This document shows, one piece after another, positions 63,801-64,000 of a stretch of 64,000 nt of DNA. Source of the DNA: Clusia tigrina (lineage: Eukaryota; Arthropoda; Insecta; Diptera; Clusiidae); NCBI GenBank assembly GCA_920105625.2, contig OV050030.1, forward strand, positions 235,941,889 through 236,005,888, written 5' to 3'. Positions within the stretch are counted from its first letter, which is position 1. Each line of letters opens with the position of its first letter. Made by a program: the position numbers and the translations under genes. The notes beneath the pieces were generated by a model. The model was not told where the DNA came from. It saw nothing but the letters and a program-made list of their open reading frames with translations, and did not search any database.

Positions 63801-64000
63801 TAGCTGTGAGCGATAGCTTAAATTGACAAGAGGCTCGAGTACTTTATTGTTACAAAATTTCAAGGTTTTATGACGCTCCAGTAAAAAGTTACAACTATTT
63901 GTATGTTACAAACTTTGATAGGTGTAGGACGTACCGTATAGAAGTTAGGGCCATTTGAAGTTTTATCAGTGTTTGATTTGGGACTTAAGGGTAGCATAGC
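51800..64000 (+). repeat. Interleaved long-range HOR domain
   Basis: About 51,800-54,466 matches 57,286-59,952 at an offset of 5,486 bp (28 x 196 minus 2). The shared 2-bp deletion GAGTATTTATTG lies at 52,276 and 57,762. About 54,760-57,322 matches 59,854-62,416 at an offset of 5,094 bp, with GGGCGTACCG near 55,109 and 60,203. From 62,416 to the end, units repeat 59.1-61.7 kb at offsets of 3,332, 1,568 and 2,352 bp. They finish in a 784-bp (4-monomer) period: the unit GACTTGGGACTCAAGG with GCGATAAC/GTTGAATTG recurs near 62,800 and 63,584. The array runs off the right edge in mid-unit. Confidence 0.88.
63280..63310 (+). repeat. In-register junction between two monomer lineages
   Basis: Up to GACGCTGCAG at about 63,284-63,293 the sequence follows the 61.2-61.7 kb block at an offset of 1,568 bp. 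After it, the sequence follows the 60.95-61.6 kb block at an offset of 2,352 bp, with ACAAGCATTTG and later ACCATATAGAAATTAGGG. The junction keeps the 196-bp register, as expected of unequal crossing-over or conversion inside the conserved A-run next to the dyad. Confidence 0.72.

Larger units (their letters stand above)
1..64000 (+). repeat. Continuous satellite DNA array, about 196-bp monomer
   Basis: The anchor GGGTAGCATAGC recurs at 4, 200 (one base changed), 396 and 592, then at nearly constant 196-bp spacing to the end of the window. Every unit reads in the same direction and I saw no inverted block, foreign insert or unique spacer. The monomer is AT-rich and most units carry the overlapping palindromes CTCGAG and AGTACT. 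A unit of this length is close to a nucleosome plus linker, which is usual for eukaryotic centromeric or heterochromatic satellites. Plant origin is an inference from the overall type and a remembered motif. A pericentromeric, subtelomeric or knob location is equally compatible with the sequence. Nothing here encodes a protein or a recognisable structured RNA. Confidence 0.97.

Noticed and set aside
1..64000. CRISPR array
   Set aside because: Repeats abut directly with no spacers, the unit is 196 bp, variation is spread along the unit, and no cas genes are present.
1..64000. CENP-B box
   Set aside because: I looked for the TTCG....A..CGGG pattern in the monomer classes and did not find it. 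This does not exclude a centromeric role, because plant centromeres do not rely on it.

Overview
The whole 64 kb window is one uninterrupted array of a satellite DNA with a monomer of about 196 bp, roughly 327 units, all head to tail in the same orientation. I find no gene, RNA gene, transposable element, CRISPR array or non-satellite spacer anywhere in it. The organism is a eukaryote. A plant is the most likely source, and the locus is probably centromeric or other constitutive heterochromatin. This rests on the nucleosome-sized AT-rich monomer, the layered higher-order repeats (HORs) and a motif of the AAAAGTTAC..CCATTTG kind that I remember from some dicot centromeric satellites. I cannot name the species or a published family from sequence alone.

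Layout, left to right. 1-2,570: two copies of a 7-monomer HOR (1,372 bp). 2,571-10,400: a duplicated block of about 3.0-3.2 kb plus four copies of a 107-bp truncated monomer, the last two about 500 bp apart. 10,400-14,760: a mosaic of 0.4-1 kb duplicated segments. 14,761-31,450: the most strongly homogenised domain, with a 2,732-bp (14-monomer) tandem duplication nested in a 6,640-bp (34-monomer) HOR present in about 2.2 copies, followed by a further 2,733-bp copy. 31,450-32,370: a transition. 32,370-38,724: a near-perfect duplication of 3,136 bp (exactly 16 monomers). 38,725-43,000: a duplication of about 1,960 bp (10 monomers). 43,000-51,800: monomers related to those of 31-39 kb without a long exact HOR, plus a small 392-bp (2-monomer) repeat. 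51,800-64,000: interleaved long-range duplications at offsets of 5,486 and 5,094 bp, ending in a 784-bp (4-monomer) repeat.

The units carry diagnostic variants: a 195-bp class with a perfected hairpin, a 187-bp class with a 9-bp deletion, and the 107-bp class. They also carry T-rich, 'ctatag', 'ctctatt' and 'ctacatgg' classes. Their distribution splits the window into two variant regimes that meet near 31.5 kb. The monomer itself appears to be an ancient divergent dimer. Short open frames of 60-96 codons occur, mainly antisense, but they are by-products of the repeat. Because 196 leaves remainder 1 on division by 3, every frame is shifted at each monomer and soon closed.

All offsets were obtained by matching landmark variants by eye. 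Duplication boundaries are good to a few tens of bases. Identity levels are impressions, not computed values.
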